The notes beneath the pieces are model-generated. The model was not told the origin of the DNA. It made no database searches and saw nothing but the letters and a program-made list of their open reading frames with translations. A stretch of 64,000 nucleotides of DNA from Palsa-739 sp035532535 (lineage in GTDB: Bacteria > Actinomycetota > Thermoleophilia > Gaiellales > Gaiellaceae). The translations under genes and the position numbers were made by a program. This document shows positions 1 to 7,806 of this stretch, one piece after another (position 1 is the first letter of the stretch; each line of letters starts with the position of its first letter). The stretch spans positions 1 to 64,000 of the forward strand of contig DATKQT010000026.1 in NCBI GenBank assembly GCA_035532535.1. Reading direction: 5' to 3'.

Positions 1-684
1 TCCGCATCTGCCCGACCAGTCGCAGTACAACCGCCGCCTGCGGACGCTGGTCGAGTTGATCTCGCTCGTGCAGCAGCAGCTCGCGCGCTGGCTCGACGCG
101 GGCGGCGTCCGGCTGGCCGACGGCACCCAGCTCGCGGTCGCCAGCTATCCCGGCTGCCAACAACGATCCGAGTTCGCCGGCTTCGCCCGCTACGGCTACT
201 CAAAGTCGCACCACCGCTTCGTCTGGGGCGTCCGACTTGTGCTCCTGACGGATGGGCGCGGGCTGCCGCTCGGCTACACCATCGTGCCCGCAAACGAGAA
301 AGAGTACGAGCCGCTCGCCGACCTTTTGACCGGCACCCAAGCCGAGGTCGTGATCGCCGACAAAGGCCTGTGGGGACGCGCATACCGTGACCGGCTCGCC
401 GCCGGCGGCACCGTCCTACTCACACCCGACAAGACACGCACCGCCGCCAACATCGGCCGCGAACGCGCGCTCGCCTCATCACGGCTCGTGATCGAAAGCG
501 TCTTCGCCAACCTCAAAGGCCAGATGCGACTCGAACGCCACCTCGCCAAAACACCAGCCGGGCTCGCCGTCCGCATCGCCCAACGCATCCTCGCCCTCAC
601 CATCGGGATCCTGCTCAACACCCTCGCCGGACGGCCCGCACGGGCACTCGCCGCCTACGACGGCCGCTAAATCACATCAAGCCT
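1..684 (+). mobile_element. IS982-family insertion sequence, 3' portion
   Basis: The left edge of the window carries the distal part of an insertion sequence whose only visible gene is an IS982-type transposase. The left end and the N-terminal part of the transposase lie outside the window. The transposase stop is 14 bases from the stop codon of apt, so the right end of the element must lie in those bases or overlap the end of apt. I could not define a terminal inverted repeat because the partner end is missing. Confidence 0.6.
2..670 (+). CDS. IS982-family transposase (partial, 5' end outside window)
   Basis: DDE-type transposase. The reading frame is open from base 2, so the gene starts upstream; the first in-window start-like codon (TTG at 56) is internal. 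Family features seen: a QSQYNRRL stretch at the extreme left, DGTQLAV, QRSEFAGFA.YGYS, a WGVRLVLL strand, ADKG with the second acidic residue, and near the end SRLVIESVFANLKGQM..ER, which carries the catalytic Glu of the IS982/IS5-like fold. The C-terminus is intact, so the gene may be functional. Codon use is less GC3-biased in places than the neighbouring housekeeping genes, consistent with a mobile gene. Confidence 0.85.
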   Translation, partial: PHLPDQSQYNRRLRTLVELISLVQQQLARWLDAGGVRLADGTQLAVASYPGCQQRSEFAGFARYGYSKSHHRFVWGVRLVLLTDGRGLPLGYTIVPANEKEYEPLADLLTGTQAEVVIADKGLWGRAYRDRLAAGGTVLLTPDKTRTAANIGRERALASSRLVIESVFANLKGQMRLERHLAKTPAGLAVRIAQRILALTIGILLNTLAGRPARALAAYDGR

Positions 685-1209
685 CTAGTACGAGATGAGC
701 GCGTGCAGGTCGTAGTCCGACAGGCGGTCGCGGCCGCCGAGGAACGTCAGGTCGATGACGAAGTTGATGCCGACGACGTGGCCGCCGAGCTGCTCGACGA
801 GGCCGGCGATCGCCTGCACCGTGCCCCCGGTCGCGAGCACGTCGTCGTGGATGACGACGCGCGCCCCGTCCGCGATGGCGTCGGCGTTCACCTCGAGCGC
901 GTTCTCGCCGTATTCGAGGGCGTACCGGGCCGACACCGTCTCCGGGGGAAGCTTGCCCGGTCGCCGGGCGGGAACGAACCCGCACCCGACCGCACAGGCG
1001 ATCGCGGCGCCGAGCCAGAAGCCGCGCGCCTCCGCTCCGAGGACGAGGTCGGGCTTCCGCTCCGCCGTCCAGTCCGCGAGCTCCGCCACCGCCTGGCGCA
1101 GCGCGGCGGCATCGCCGAGCAGCGGAGCGATGTCCTTGAACCCGACGCCCGGCTCGGGGAAGTCCGGGACCTCCCGGATCCTGGACCTGAGGTCGATCTC
1201 CGTCTTCAT
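685..1209 (-). CDS. apt: Adenine phosphoribosyltransferase
   Basis: Converts adenine and PRPP to AMP (purine salvage, cytosolic). 174 aa, the usual size. Seen: N-terminal IREVPDFPEPGVGFKDI, the LGAEARGFWLG loop, and the PRPP-binding motif VVIHDDVLATGGT (His replaces the more common Val/Asp before DD). The start ATG overlaps the stop of the MerR gene (ATGA), so it is the distal gene of an FHA-MerR-apt operon. Its stop codon is 14 nt from the IS982 transposase stop on the other strand. The last residues (DLHALISY) may have been reshaped by the insertion. Confidence 0.93.
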   Translation of the reverse strand: MKTEIDLRSRIREVPDFPEPGVGFKDIAPLLGDAAALRQAVAELADWTAERKPDLVLGAEARGFWLGAAIACAVGCGFVPARRPGKLPPETVSARYALEYGENALEVNADAIADGARVVIHDDVLATGGTVQAIAGLVEQLGGHVVGINFVIDLTFLGGRDRLSDYDLHALISY

Positions 1210-1886
1210 CCGGCGAGCCTCCTGACTGTTCGCCCGAGTAGCAACTGCGAGAGCTCCTGCGCCGCCTCGGTGAGCGCTCGCAGGTCGTCGAGGCCGGCGC
1301 GGCGGCGCTCCGGGTTGCGCGAGCGCAGCGACGGAAGCACGAGCGCCTCGAGCAGTCCCGCCTCGCGGTCGGCGGCGGTCCGGAACGCGCGCAGGTGGCG
1401 CGGTGCGATGCCGTACCGCGCGAGCCGCTCGCACACTGCGGCGATCTCGACGTCCAGCTCGGTGTACGGCGGCTCGAGGAGCCCGTACTGCTCGAGCTCG
1501 CGAGCCCTGGCGGGATCGACGCCTGCCCGTTCGCACAGGTCGTCCACGTCGACGCCGTCCTCGTCGTGCTCGCCGAGGGTGGCGGTCGCACGCTTGCGGC
1601 GCGCCTTCGCAGCGCCGGCGGCAAGCTCCTCGCGAATCACGCGCAGCGGCAGGAACTCGTCCCGCTGCAAACGGAGGATCGTCTGCAGCCGCTCGAGGTC
1701 GTCCTCGGAGAAGAGCCGGTAGCCGCCCTGCGTCCGCCGCGGCGTGACCAGGCCTTCGCCTTCGAGATACCGGATCTTCGAGATTGAGACGTCGGGGAAC
1801 TCGGACTTCAGCCTGCGGCAAACCGCGCCGATGGTCAGGAGGCGAGATCGTGAACCTTCGAGCCGTAGGCTTTCGGCGGTCGACAT
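1206..1886 (-). CDS. MerR-family regulator, FtsR/Rv1828-like
   Basis: DNA-binding regulator of 226 aa. The N-terminal winged-helix MerR domain (about residues 15-85) shows LTIGAVCRRL, ISKIRYLEGEGLV, RTQGGYRLFSEDDLERL. The C-terminal half is a helical region with no Cys-based metal site. The gene sits directly downstream of an FHA protein of GarA type (stop and start are adjacent), the same order as Rv1827-Rv1828 in mycobacteria; the corynebacterial homologue FtsR affects ftsZ expression (family knowledge). That this copy regulates cell division is inference from synteny. An ATG start at 1886 is chosen because it directly abuts the upstream stop. Confidence 0.85.
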   Translation of the reverse strand: MSTAESLRLEGSRSRLLTIGAVCRRLKSEFPDVSISKIRYLEGEGLVTPRRTQGGYRLFSEDDLERLQTILRLQRDEFLPLRVIREELAAGAAKARRKRATATLGEHDEDGVDVDDLCERAGVDPARARELEQYGLLEPPYTELDVEIAAVCERLARYGIAPRHLRAFRTAADREAGLLEALVLPSLRSRNPERRRAGLDDLRALTEAAQELSQLLLGRTVRRLAG

Positions 1887-2348
1887 TCAGCGCGCGAGGA
1901 AGGTGAGCCGGTACTTGCCGATCTGGAGCTCGTCGCCGTCGGAGAGCTCGGATGACTCGACGCGCTCCCGGTTGACGAAGGTCCCGTTCAGGCTCCCCTG
2001 GTCCTCGACGAACCAGCGGCCCTCGCGCTGCACGAGAACGGCGTGCCGCCGCGACACCGTCACGTCGTCGAGGAAGATCGGGCAGTCGGGCGAGCGGCCG
2101 ATCGTCGTGCGGTCGGCTTGCGGGGTGAACGTCTCCCCCGCGCGGCCGCCGCCGGAGCGGACGACGAGCGCCGGGCCCGCGACCCGCATGTCGTCGAGCT
2201 GGTCGAGCTCGTCACCGACCTCTTCCGGGCTGAACGTCTGCGTCTGCTCCGCCGCCTCGGGCGTGTGCAGCAGCGCACCGCACTTCGTGCAGTAGTTCGC
2301 CGCCTCCAGATTCTGGAAGCCGCACTCCGGGCAATAGATGTGACTCAT
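1887..2348 (-). CDS. Zinc-ribbon plus FHA-domain protein, GarA-like
   Basis: 153 aa. Residues 6-23 form a CxxC...CxxC zinc ribbon (Cys6, Cys9, Cys20, Cys23). Residues 36-39 (TQTF) precede an acidic stretch and resemble the phosphorylatable Thr region of GarA/OdhI. Residues about 75-150 are an FHA domain with IGRSPDC, VSRRHA and LNGTFVN. In GarA, a Ser/Thr kinase phosphorylates the N-terminal Thr and the FHA domain then folds back, switching control of 2-oxoglutarate enzymes. The same mechanism here is inference; the zinc ribbon is an extra N-terminal element. First gene of the FHA-MerR-apt operon. Confidence 0.85.
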   Translation of the reverse strand: MSHIYCPECGFQNLEAANYCTKCGALLHTPEAAEQTQTFSPEEVGDELDQLDDMRVAGPALVVRSGGGRAGETFTPQADRTTIGRSPDCPIFLDDVTVSRRHAVLVQREGRWFVEDQGSLNGTFVNRERVESSELSDGDELQIGKYRLTFLAR

Positions 2349-2431
2349 TCGAGATCTCGCAATCGCGGCATCAGGGCATCGGTGAGTAAGCGCTTCTGCG
2401 CGTCACACTTGGGCGCATAGCGCGTCATGCT

Positions 2432-2677
2432 CTAGTTCGCCGGCGGGCTGGCCTTGCCGGCGAGGATCTCGGTCAGGGACTCGACGTCGACCTGGCTGAG
2501 GATCGTCTCCGGCCCGGCTGCCTTCAGCCGCGCCTGATACTCGGCGCGCAGGATGTCGATCTTCCCGTGCAGCAGGCGGCGCTCGTACGAGATCTCGCGC
2601 TCCTCCTCCTGCAGCTTCCGGATGAGCTGCTTGAGATCGGCGTCCGTCAGCGAAGCAAGGTCGGGCAGCAGTTCCAC
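2432..2677 (-). CDS. RsiG-like anti-sigma domain protein
   Basis: Small helical protein of 81 aa, starting at GTG 2677 with an AAAGG ribosome-binding site five bases upstream. Residues 10-45 form a helix with LTDADLKQLI followed by E26-x3-S30-x2-R33-x3-H37-x3-D41. This matches the c-di-GMP-binding signature E-x3-S-x2-R-x3-Q-x3-D of RsiG, the anti-sigma factor of WhiG, with His in place of Gln. Streptomyces RsiG carries two copies in one chain; the Rubrobacter protein has one copy and works as a homodimer (literature). This protein has one copy. Function is inferred from the motif only; no WhiG-type sigma gene is visible nearby. Confidence 0.72.
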   Translation of the reverse strand: MELLPDLASLTDADLKQLIRKLQEEEREISYERRLLHGKIDILRAEYQARLKAAGPETILSQVDVESLTEILAGKASPPAN

Positions 2678-2733
2678 GTGGGCCTTTCGCTCGGGAGGGT
2701 CAACCTCAACTTTAGCCTTTCTCGGGCCTCCGT

Positions 2734-5253
2734 CTAGGTTCGGGCCTCGGCCGTCTCCCCCTGCGCGATCTCCTCGACCATGCCCCGGAGCTCGTCGACG
2801 AGCTCCTCGGAGGCCTCCAGGGTCTCTCCCTCGGCGTACAGGTGCAGGAACGGCTCGTCGGGATCGGGCAAAACCTCGATCCACCCGCGCTCGTCGAACA
2901 CCTTGATGCCGTCCGTCAGGTCGAGCTCCCGGCCGGCCATGCGCTCGTTCAGGACGCGCATGACGAGCCCCTTGAGCGACCACGCGAGGGCAAGCTGGCG
3001 GTGGACGAGGGTCGGCTGCGGCAGCTCCGCCACGATCTCCGAGATCGGGCGGCGCGCGGGCGCCAGCAGCTCCAGCAGGTTGACGAGGCTCGCGACCGCG
3101 TCGTAACCGGGCAGGAACTCGGGGAACACGTACCCGCCCCCGACCGCGCCGCCGAAGACGACGCCCTTCTCGGCCGCCGTTCGCGTCAGCTCCTGGAGCG
3201 AGGCTGCGGTGCGCACGATCTCGAGGCCGGATCCCTCGACGAGCCGGTCGACCTGGCTTGTCACGGTCACCGGGAACGCGAGACGCCCGGTGCGCCCGTT
3301 CGAGCCGATCAGGCGGAGATACAGGAGGAGCGCCTGCTCGACCGGAATCTCGCGCGCTTGCTCGTCGACGAGGTAGAGCCGCTCACCGGGTCGGTCGAAC
3401 ACCGCGCCGAGGTCGGCGCCGACGGCGGTGACGAGACGCTTCGCCTGGCCGATGGACGCGGCCAGTGGCCCGTCCCCGTCTGCGTCGGCATTGCCGTCGC
3501 TCGGGAACGCGTGCGCGGCGACCACCTCCACTCCGAGCGGGTCGAGCACGAGCGGCAGAACGTAGGACGCGGCGGAGAAGCCGTAGTCGACGACGATCCG
3601 GAAACGGCGCTCGCGGATCGACGACACATCGAGCGTGGAGAGAAGGTCGCTCGCGTACGTCTCCCTCGCGCGCGCGGGATACGAGATGCGTCCGACGTCG
3701 GTCGACGCGACCCGGCGGATCTCGCCGCGCGTGAAGTGCTTCTCGACTTCCTTCTGCGTCGCGGCGCTCATCTCGATGCCGGGTGGCTCGAAGAACTGGA
3801 TGCGGATCGCCTCCGAGTCGCTCGGGCTGACGCCGACGTGCACGCCGGCGTCGTATCCATCCGATTTGACGAGATGGCGCGCGACCGCTGCAGGGATGAC
3901 GCGGAGGTCTGCGACATCGACGCCCGTCGACGACAGACCGGAGATCATCGCGCGCTTGATCATGCGGCACGCGGGCGTTCCATCCCGTGAGGCGACGACG
4001 CGCGCGCCGCGCTTGAGCGCGGTGCCGAGCGCGGCCGCGAGCCGGACTGCGACGTCCGGCGTGAGGTCGACGTTGACGAGCCCGGAGACGCCCTCCTTGC
4101 CGAAGATGCGGGCCGTGCCGCGCGACTCCCAGATGAGGCTCTCGAACAGGTGCGCGCCGGTCTCGACCTCTTTGTACGGGTAGATCCGGACGCCGGGCAT
4201 GATCACGCTCTCGGCACCGATCGTCACTTCGTCGCCGATCGCGACACCTTCGTGCACCCGCACGTGCGCGCGTAGGTCGCACGAACGTCCGACGATCGCT
4301 CCCTCGACAAGTGCGCTGCGCCCGATGTACGTGGACGCATCGACGATCGAGCGCGTCGTTCGTGCGCGCTCGCGCAGCGTCACGCTCGTCGAGAGCACCG
4401 AGTATGGGCCGACTGTCGCCTCTGGCGCGACACGGCAGTAGTTGCCGAGGTACGCCGGTCCCTCGATCGCATCGAGGTCGTGCACGTCGACGCCTTCGCC
4501 GAGCCAGATGTTGCCGCGCAGCCGCACGCCGGAGATGTCGAGTCGAACCTTCTCGTCGAGCGCGTCGAAGTTCGCCTGCCTGTACTGATCGAGGTTCCCG
4601 ATGTCCTGCCAGTAGCCGTCGAGGATGCATCCGTAGATCGGACGGCCCATCTCGAGCAGCAGTGGGAAGAGCTCCTTGGAGAAGTCGAAGGGCCGATCGG
4701 CCGGGATGTGCTTGAGCACCTCCGGCTCGATGACGTAGATGCCGGTGTTGATGGTGTCGGAGAACACCTGGCCCCATGTCGGCTTCTCGAGGAAGCGCTC
4801 GACCCTCCCGTCCTCGTCGGTGACGACGATGCCGAACTCGAGCGGGTTGTCGACCGACTTCAGCCCGATCGTGACGGACGCCTGCTTCTCGTGGTGGTAT
4901 TCGACCAGCCGGCCGAGGTCGAGGTCGCACAGTGCGTCGCCGGAGATGACGAGGAACGTGTCGTCCAACCGGCCGGCCGCCAGCCGAACGGAGCCCGCGG
5001 TTCCCGCCGGCGACTCCTCCACCGAGTACGCGAGGTCGATGCCAAGCGTTTCCCCCGTGCCGAAATAGCTGCGGATCGCCTGCGGCAGGAATGCGACGGT
5101 GACGATGACGTCCTCGAAGCCGTGACGCTTGAGCAGCTCGACGATGTGCTCCATGCACGGCTTGCCGACGATCGGCACGAGCGGCTTCGGCTGGTTCGAC
5201 GTGAGCGGGCGCAGGCGCGTGCCCTCGCCGCCCGCCATGACGACGGCCTTCAT
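2734..5253 (-). CDS. Mannose-1-phosphate guanylyltransferase / phosphomannomutase-like fusion
   Basis: 839 aa. Residues 1-235 are a nucleotidyltransferase (VMAGGEGTRLRPLT, catalytic-type GDALCDLDLG, FLEKP, DGYWQDIG). About 250-370 are left-handed beta-helix hexapeptide repeats. From about 375 there is a phosphohexomutase-like region. It should make GDP-mannose or a related NDP-sugar for cell-envelope glycans. The mutase half is degenerate: the phosphoserine loop (usually TASHNP) reads HVGVSPSDSEA and the metal loop is not obvious, as in several actinobacterial homologues. The ATG start overlaps the stop of the CDP-alcohol phosphatidyltransferase gene (ATGA), so the two are cotranscribed. Confidence 0.87.
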   Translation of the reverse strand: MKAVVMAGGEGTRLRPLTSNQPKPLVPIVGKPCMEHIVELLKRHGFEDVIVTVAFLPQAIRSYFGTGETLGIDLAYSVEESPAGTAGSVRLAAGRLDDTFLVISGDALCDLDLGRLVEYHHEKQASVTIGLKSVDNPLEFGIVVTDEDGRVERFLEKPTWGQVFSDTINTGIYVIEPEVLKHIPADRPFDFSKELFPLLLEMGRPIYGCILDGYWQDIGNLDQYRQANFDALDEKVRLDISGVRLRGNIWLGEGVDVHDLDAIEGPAYLGNYCRVAPEATVGPYSVLSTSVTLRERARTTRSIVDASTYIGRSALVEGAIVGRSCDLRAHVRVHEGVAIGDEVTIGAESVIMPGVRIYPYKEVETGAHLFESLIWESRGTARIFGKEGVSGLVNVDLTPDVAVRLAAALGTALKRGARVVASRDGTPACRMIKRAMISGLSSTGVDVADLRVIPAAVARHLVKSDGYDAGVHVGVSPSDSEAIRIQFFEPPGIEMSAATQKEVEKHFTRGEIRRVASTDVGRISYPARARETYASDLLSTLDVSSIRERRFRIVVDYGFSAASYVLPLVLDPLGVEVVAAHAFPSDGNADADGDGPLAASIGQAKRLVTAVGADLGAVFDRPGERLYLVDEQAREIPVEQALLLYLRLIGSNGRTGRLAFPVTVTSQVDRLVEGSGLEIVRTAASLQELTRTAAEKGVVFGGAVGGGYVFPEFLPGYDAVASLVNLLELLAPARRPISEIVAELPQPTLVHRQLALAWSLKGLVMRVLNERMAGRELDLTDGIKVFDERGWIEVLPDPDEPFLHLYAEGETLEASEELVDELRGMVEEIAQGETAEART

Positions 5254-5801
5254 CGGTGCATTACCTTCCACGCTTCGCGCACGTACAACATCGCCGCGAC
5301 GACGGCTGCGCCGAGGCCGATCCAGAAGAGCCATAACGGCCACGACGTCGCGTCGTGCGTGACGATGCGACAGCCGATCGCCAGGTACAGCGCCCACGTT
5401 GCGGCCTTGCCCACGAAGTTCACGTCGAGGTCGATCCCGCGCGGCGCGAGCCGGCGCCAACCGGCGAGCAGCAGCAGGTCGCGGGCGGCGACCACGACGA
5501 GGCCTTCCCAGGGCAGGCGGCCGTACACGACGAGGAGGATGACCGCCGCGTCGATCATGAGCCGGTCGGCGAGCGGGTCGGCGATCTTTCCGAACCGCGA
5601 CTCGACACGCCAGCGGCGCGCGAGGAACCCGTCGATCTGATCGGTGACCCCCGCGACGCCGAAGAGGAGCCCGGCGGGCCAGGTGTGTGCGTCGCCCGCC
5701 TGCACCATCAACACGATGAACACGGGAATGACCGCGAGGCGGCCGAGCGTCAGTGCGTTCGGCAGCTTCGCCAGCGGAGCCGGGACCGCGCGGGTGGCCA
5801 T
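5250..5801 (-). CDS. CDP-alcohol phosphatidyltransferase family protein
   Basis: 183-aa integral membrane enzyme that transfers a phosphatidyl group from a CDP-linked lipid to an alcohol acceptor. The family signature D-x2-DG-x2-AR-x8-G-x3-D-x3-D is complete, from DQIDGFLARR to KIADPLADR. Several hydrophobic segments follow. Acceptor (glycerol-3-phosphate, inositol phosphate or other) cannot be told from sequence. The ATG at 5801 gives MATRAVPAPLAKLPNALTLGR, a typical start with the basic NALTLGR segment; an upstream TTG at 5810 is possible. It is coupled by ATGA to the nucleotidyltransferase gene. Confidence 0.85.
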   Translation of the reverse strand: MATRAVPAPLAKLPNALTLGRLAVIPVFIVLMVQAGDAHTWPAGLLFGVAGVTDQIDGFLARRWRVESRFGKIADPLADRLMIDAAVILLVVYGRLPWEGLVVVAARDLLLLAGWRRLAPRGIDLDVNFVGKAATWALYLAIGCRIVTHDATSWPLWLFWIGLGAAVVAAMLYVREAWKVMHR

Positions 5802-5823
5802 CCCGCACAAGTGTACGGAGGTG

Positions 5824-6783
5824 CTACTTCACGGACCGGAAGCGCGCGGTCCAGTACGCCGTGCGGGTCAGGTACGCCGTCTGCGCGGCGGCGCCTTCGA
5901 GGCCCCAGGACCCGTTGTACGAGAGGTAGCCGCTGTGGGCCGCGGCCGGCTCGATCTGCGTCCCCTCGCCCCACTCGTTGAAGCTCGTGATCGTGACGCC
6001 GTCCGGGTGGGCAGCGATCGCGGCTTTCCACAGAGCGTCGTACGTGGCGCCGTCGTGACGGGACCGCGAGCTGGAGTCCTCCCCCGCTCGCACGCCGTTG
6101 TAGCCGGGACCGACGCTGGGCAGGCAGAGGAGCCCATGAGCGTGCGCCTCGGCGCACAGGCGCACGAACTTCGCACCGCCGTAGTCGACGAAGTCGTACG
6201 TGTAGAAACCGTTGAAGCCGCCCGCCGCTGCGAAGCCGACGAGTTGGGTGGCGGCGAAGATGCGCATGCCCGCGGGCTTCTGCGCCGTCACGGTCGCCCA
6301 GTCGGATGCTGCGAAGTCGAGCGGGTGGTAGACGTAGACGTCGCGGATCCCGAGCGACGCAAGATACGTGAGGTCCTGCGCCACCGATGCGGGCGAGCGC
6401 CCCGTGTACGGCTCGATGTGGATGGCCGGAGTCAGATGATGTGCCCGCGCTGCGACGAGGACCATTGGGAGCAGCGTGTCTTCCACCGAGCCCTTCCCCC
6501 ACCACGAGATCACGACTTCGTTCACGCCTGCGGCCGCGATCTCGGCCATCTGGCGATCGACGGTGCGCGGATCGCCGCTCGAGTAGGGACCGCTCGCCGG
6601 GAAGTACCGCGAGTACACGTCGGTCGGCGGCACGTGACCGTTCTGGTTCCAGTGCATCCACGTGCCGTCATGCAGCGGCGTCCCGTACCAGGGGTAATAG
6701 AAGATCGCCACCGTTCCGGCCCGGGCGAGTCCGGGGGCGGCGAGATATGCGATTACGAGCCCCCCCGCGAGGAGGCGACGCAT
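5824..6783 (-). CDS. Secreted glycoside hydrolase family 99-like protein
   Basis: 319 aa with an N-terminal signal peptide (hydrophobic residues 5-22, Ala-rich cleavage region). Motifs of the GH99 (endo-alpha-mannosidase) fold are seen: FYYPWYG near the start, SWWG, IHIEPYTGR with the family's acidic residues, and SFNEWGEGTQIEP near the C-terminus. Proposed role: hydrolysis of mannose-containing glycans outside the cell. The substrate is not known, and bacterial members of this fold are diverse. The gene is divergent from the HutF-like gene with only 20 bases between the starts. No Shine-Dalgarno is seen; GAGAAT lies 8 nt upstream of the ATG. Confidence 0.75.
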   Translation of the reverse strand: MRRLLAGGLVIAYLAAPGLARAGTVAIFYYPWYGTPLHDGTWMHWNQNGHVPPTDVYSRYFPASGPYSSGDPRTVDRQMAEIAAAGVNEVVISWWGKGSVEDTLLPMVLVAARAHHLTPAIHIEPYTGRSPASVAQDLTYLASLGIRDVYVYHPLDFAASDWATVTAQKPAGMRIFAATQLVGFAAAGGFNGFYTYDFVDYGGAKFVRLCAEAHAHGLLCLPSVGPGYNGVRAGEDSSSRSRHDGATYDALWKAAIAAHPDGVTITSFNEWGEGTQIEPAAAHSGYLSYNGSWGLEGAAAQTAYLTRTAYWTARFRSVK

Positions 6784-6790
6784 GCGGGCG

Positions 6791-6796
6791 TATTCT
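6791..6796 (+). promoter_or_regulatory. Putative leaderless -10 element of the HutF-like gene
   Basis: TATTCT lies 7 nt before the GTG start at 6804 and no Shine-Dalgarno is present. The complementary strand offers GAGAAT for the divergent GH99 gene, so the two promoters would overlap. Assigned from spacing only. Confidence 0.45.
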
Positions 6797-6803
6797 CACC
6801 CAC

Positions 6804-7790
6804 GTGCCGGACGATTTCCAGATCCCCGGCTTCGTCAATGCGCACAGCCACGCTTTCCAGAGGGCGCTGCGGGGGCGGATCGAGGGCGGCGACTTCTGGG
6901 CCTGGCGGGATGCGATGCTCGAGCTGGCCGCCGGCGTCCACACCGATTACCGATCGGTGTTCGCCGAAATGCGTGCCTCCGGGTACACGGCGGTGGGCGA
7001 GTTCCACTACCTCGGGCTCGAGGAGGCACAGGCCGCAGCCGAGGCGGCGGGAGAGACCGGTGTCGAGCTGGTCGTCCTCTACGTGGCCTACGCGCGCGGA
7101 GGCATCGAGCGTTTCCGACAGAGCTCGGTGGCGGACTATCTCCGCGAGCTGGAAGGCCTGCGGGACAAGGGCATCCGCGTCGGCGTCGCCCCGCACTCGG
7201 TACGCGCGTGCCCGCGCGACTGGCTCGTCGAGCTCGGCAGCTACGCGTCCGAGCACGCGCTCCCGCTGCACGTGCATGCCGACGAGCAGCCGCGCGAGAT
7301 CGAGGAATGCCTCGCCGAGCACGGTGTCCGTCCCATCGAGCTCCTCGCCCAATGTGGCTGCCTCGGCCCGCACGCGACCGTCGTGCACGCGACCCACGCG
7401 GACGGCCGCGAGCTCGACCTGCTCGGCGAAGCAGGTGCCCGTGTCTGCGCGTGCCCGACGACCGAGGCGAACCTCGGCGACGGCTTTCTCCCGGTCGAGC
7501 GCCTCCTGCACCGCGGCATCGGCCTGTGCATCGGCTCGGACTCGAATGTGCGCATCGACCCGCTCGAGGAGCTGCGCGAGCTCGACGGGATCTCCCGACG
7601 TCAATCCGGGCGGCGCGATGTCTTCCGCGTCGACGAGCTGCTGGCGATCGGCTCGGACGAGGGCGCGGGCGCGATCGGGATCGAGAACTGGCCGGACGTC
7701 ACCGTGAACACCTCGCACCCGCAGCTACGCGGCGTGACCGAACCGCTGTGCGCGCTCGTCGCCGGCTGCTCGGCCGACGTGTTTCGCTGA
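6804..7790 (+). CDS. HutF-like formimidoylglutamate deiminase / amidohydrolase (short form)
   Basis: 328 aa, metal-dependent amidohydrolase. Seen in order: zinc motif NAHSHAFQRAL (residues about 12-22), SFWAW-like GGDFWAWRDAM, HVHADEQPREIEECL, HATHADGRELDLL, CPTTEANLGDG, GSDSNVRIDPLEELREL. These match formimidoyl-L-glutamate deiminase (histidine degradation to formylglutamate). The family is usually about 450 aa; this copy starts almost at the metal-binding HxH and lacks the N-terminal beta-sandwich, and its C-terminus is also compact. GTG 6804 is the only plausible start before the HxH motif. No other hut gene is seen, so the substrate remains uncertain. Confidence 0.75.
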   Translation: MPDDFQIPGFVNAHSHAFQRALRGRIEGGDFWAWRDAMLELAAGVHTDYRSVFAEMRASGYTAVGEFHYLGLEEAQAAAEAAGETGVELVVLYVAYARGGIERFRQSSVADYLRELEGLRDKGIRVGVAPHSVRACPRDWLVELGSYASEHALPLHVHADEQPREIEECLAEHGVRPIELLAQCGCLGPHATVVHATHADGRELDLLGEAGARVCACPTTEANLGDGFLPVERLLHRGIGLCIGSDSNVRIDPLEELRELDGISRRQSGRRDVFRVDELLAIGSDEGAGAIGIENWPDVTVNTSHPQLRGVTEPLCALVAGCSADVFR

Positions 7791-7806
7791 GCCGGCGCCT
7801 ACGGCG

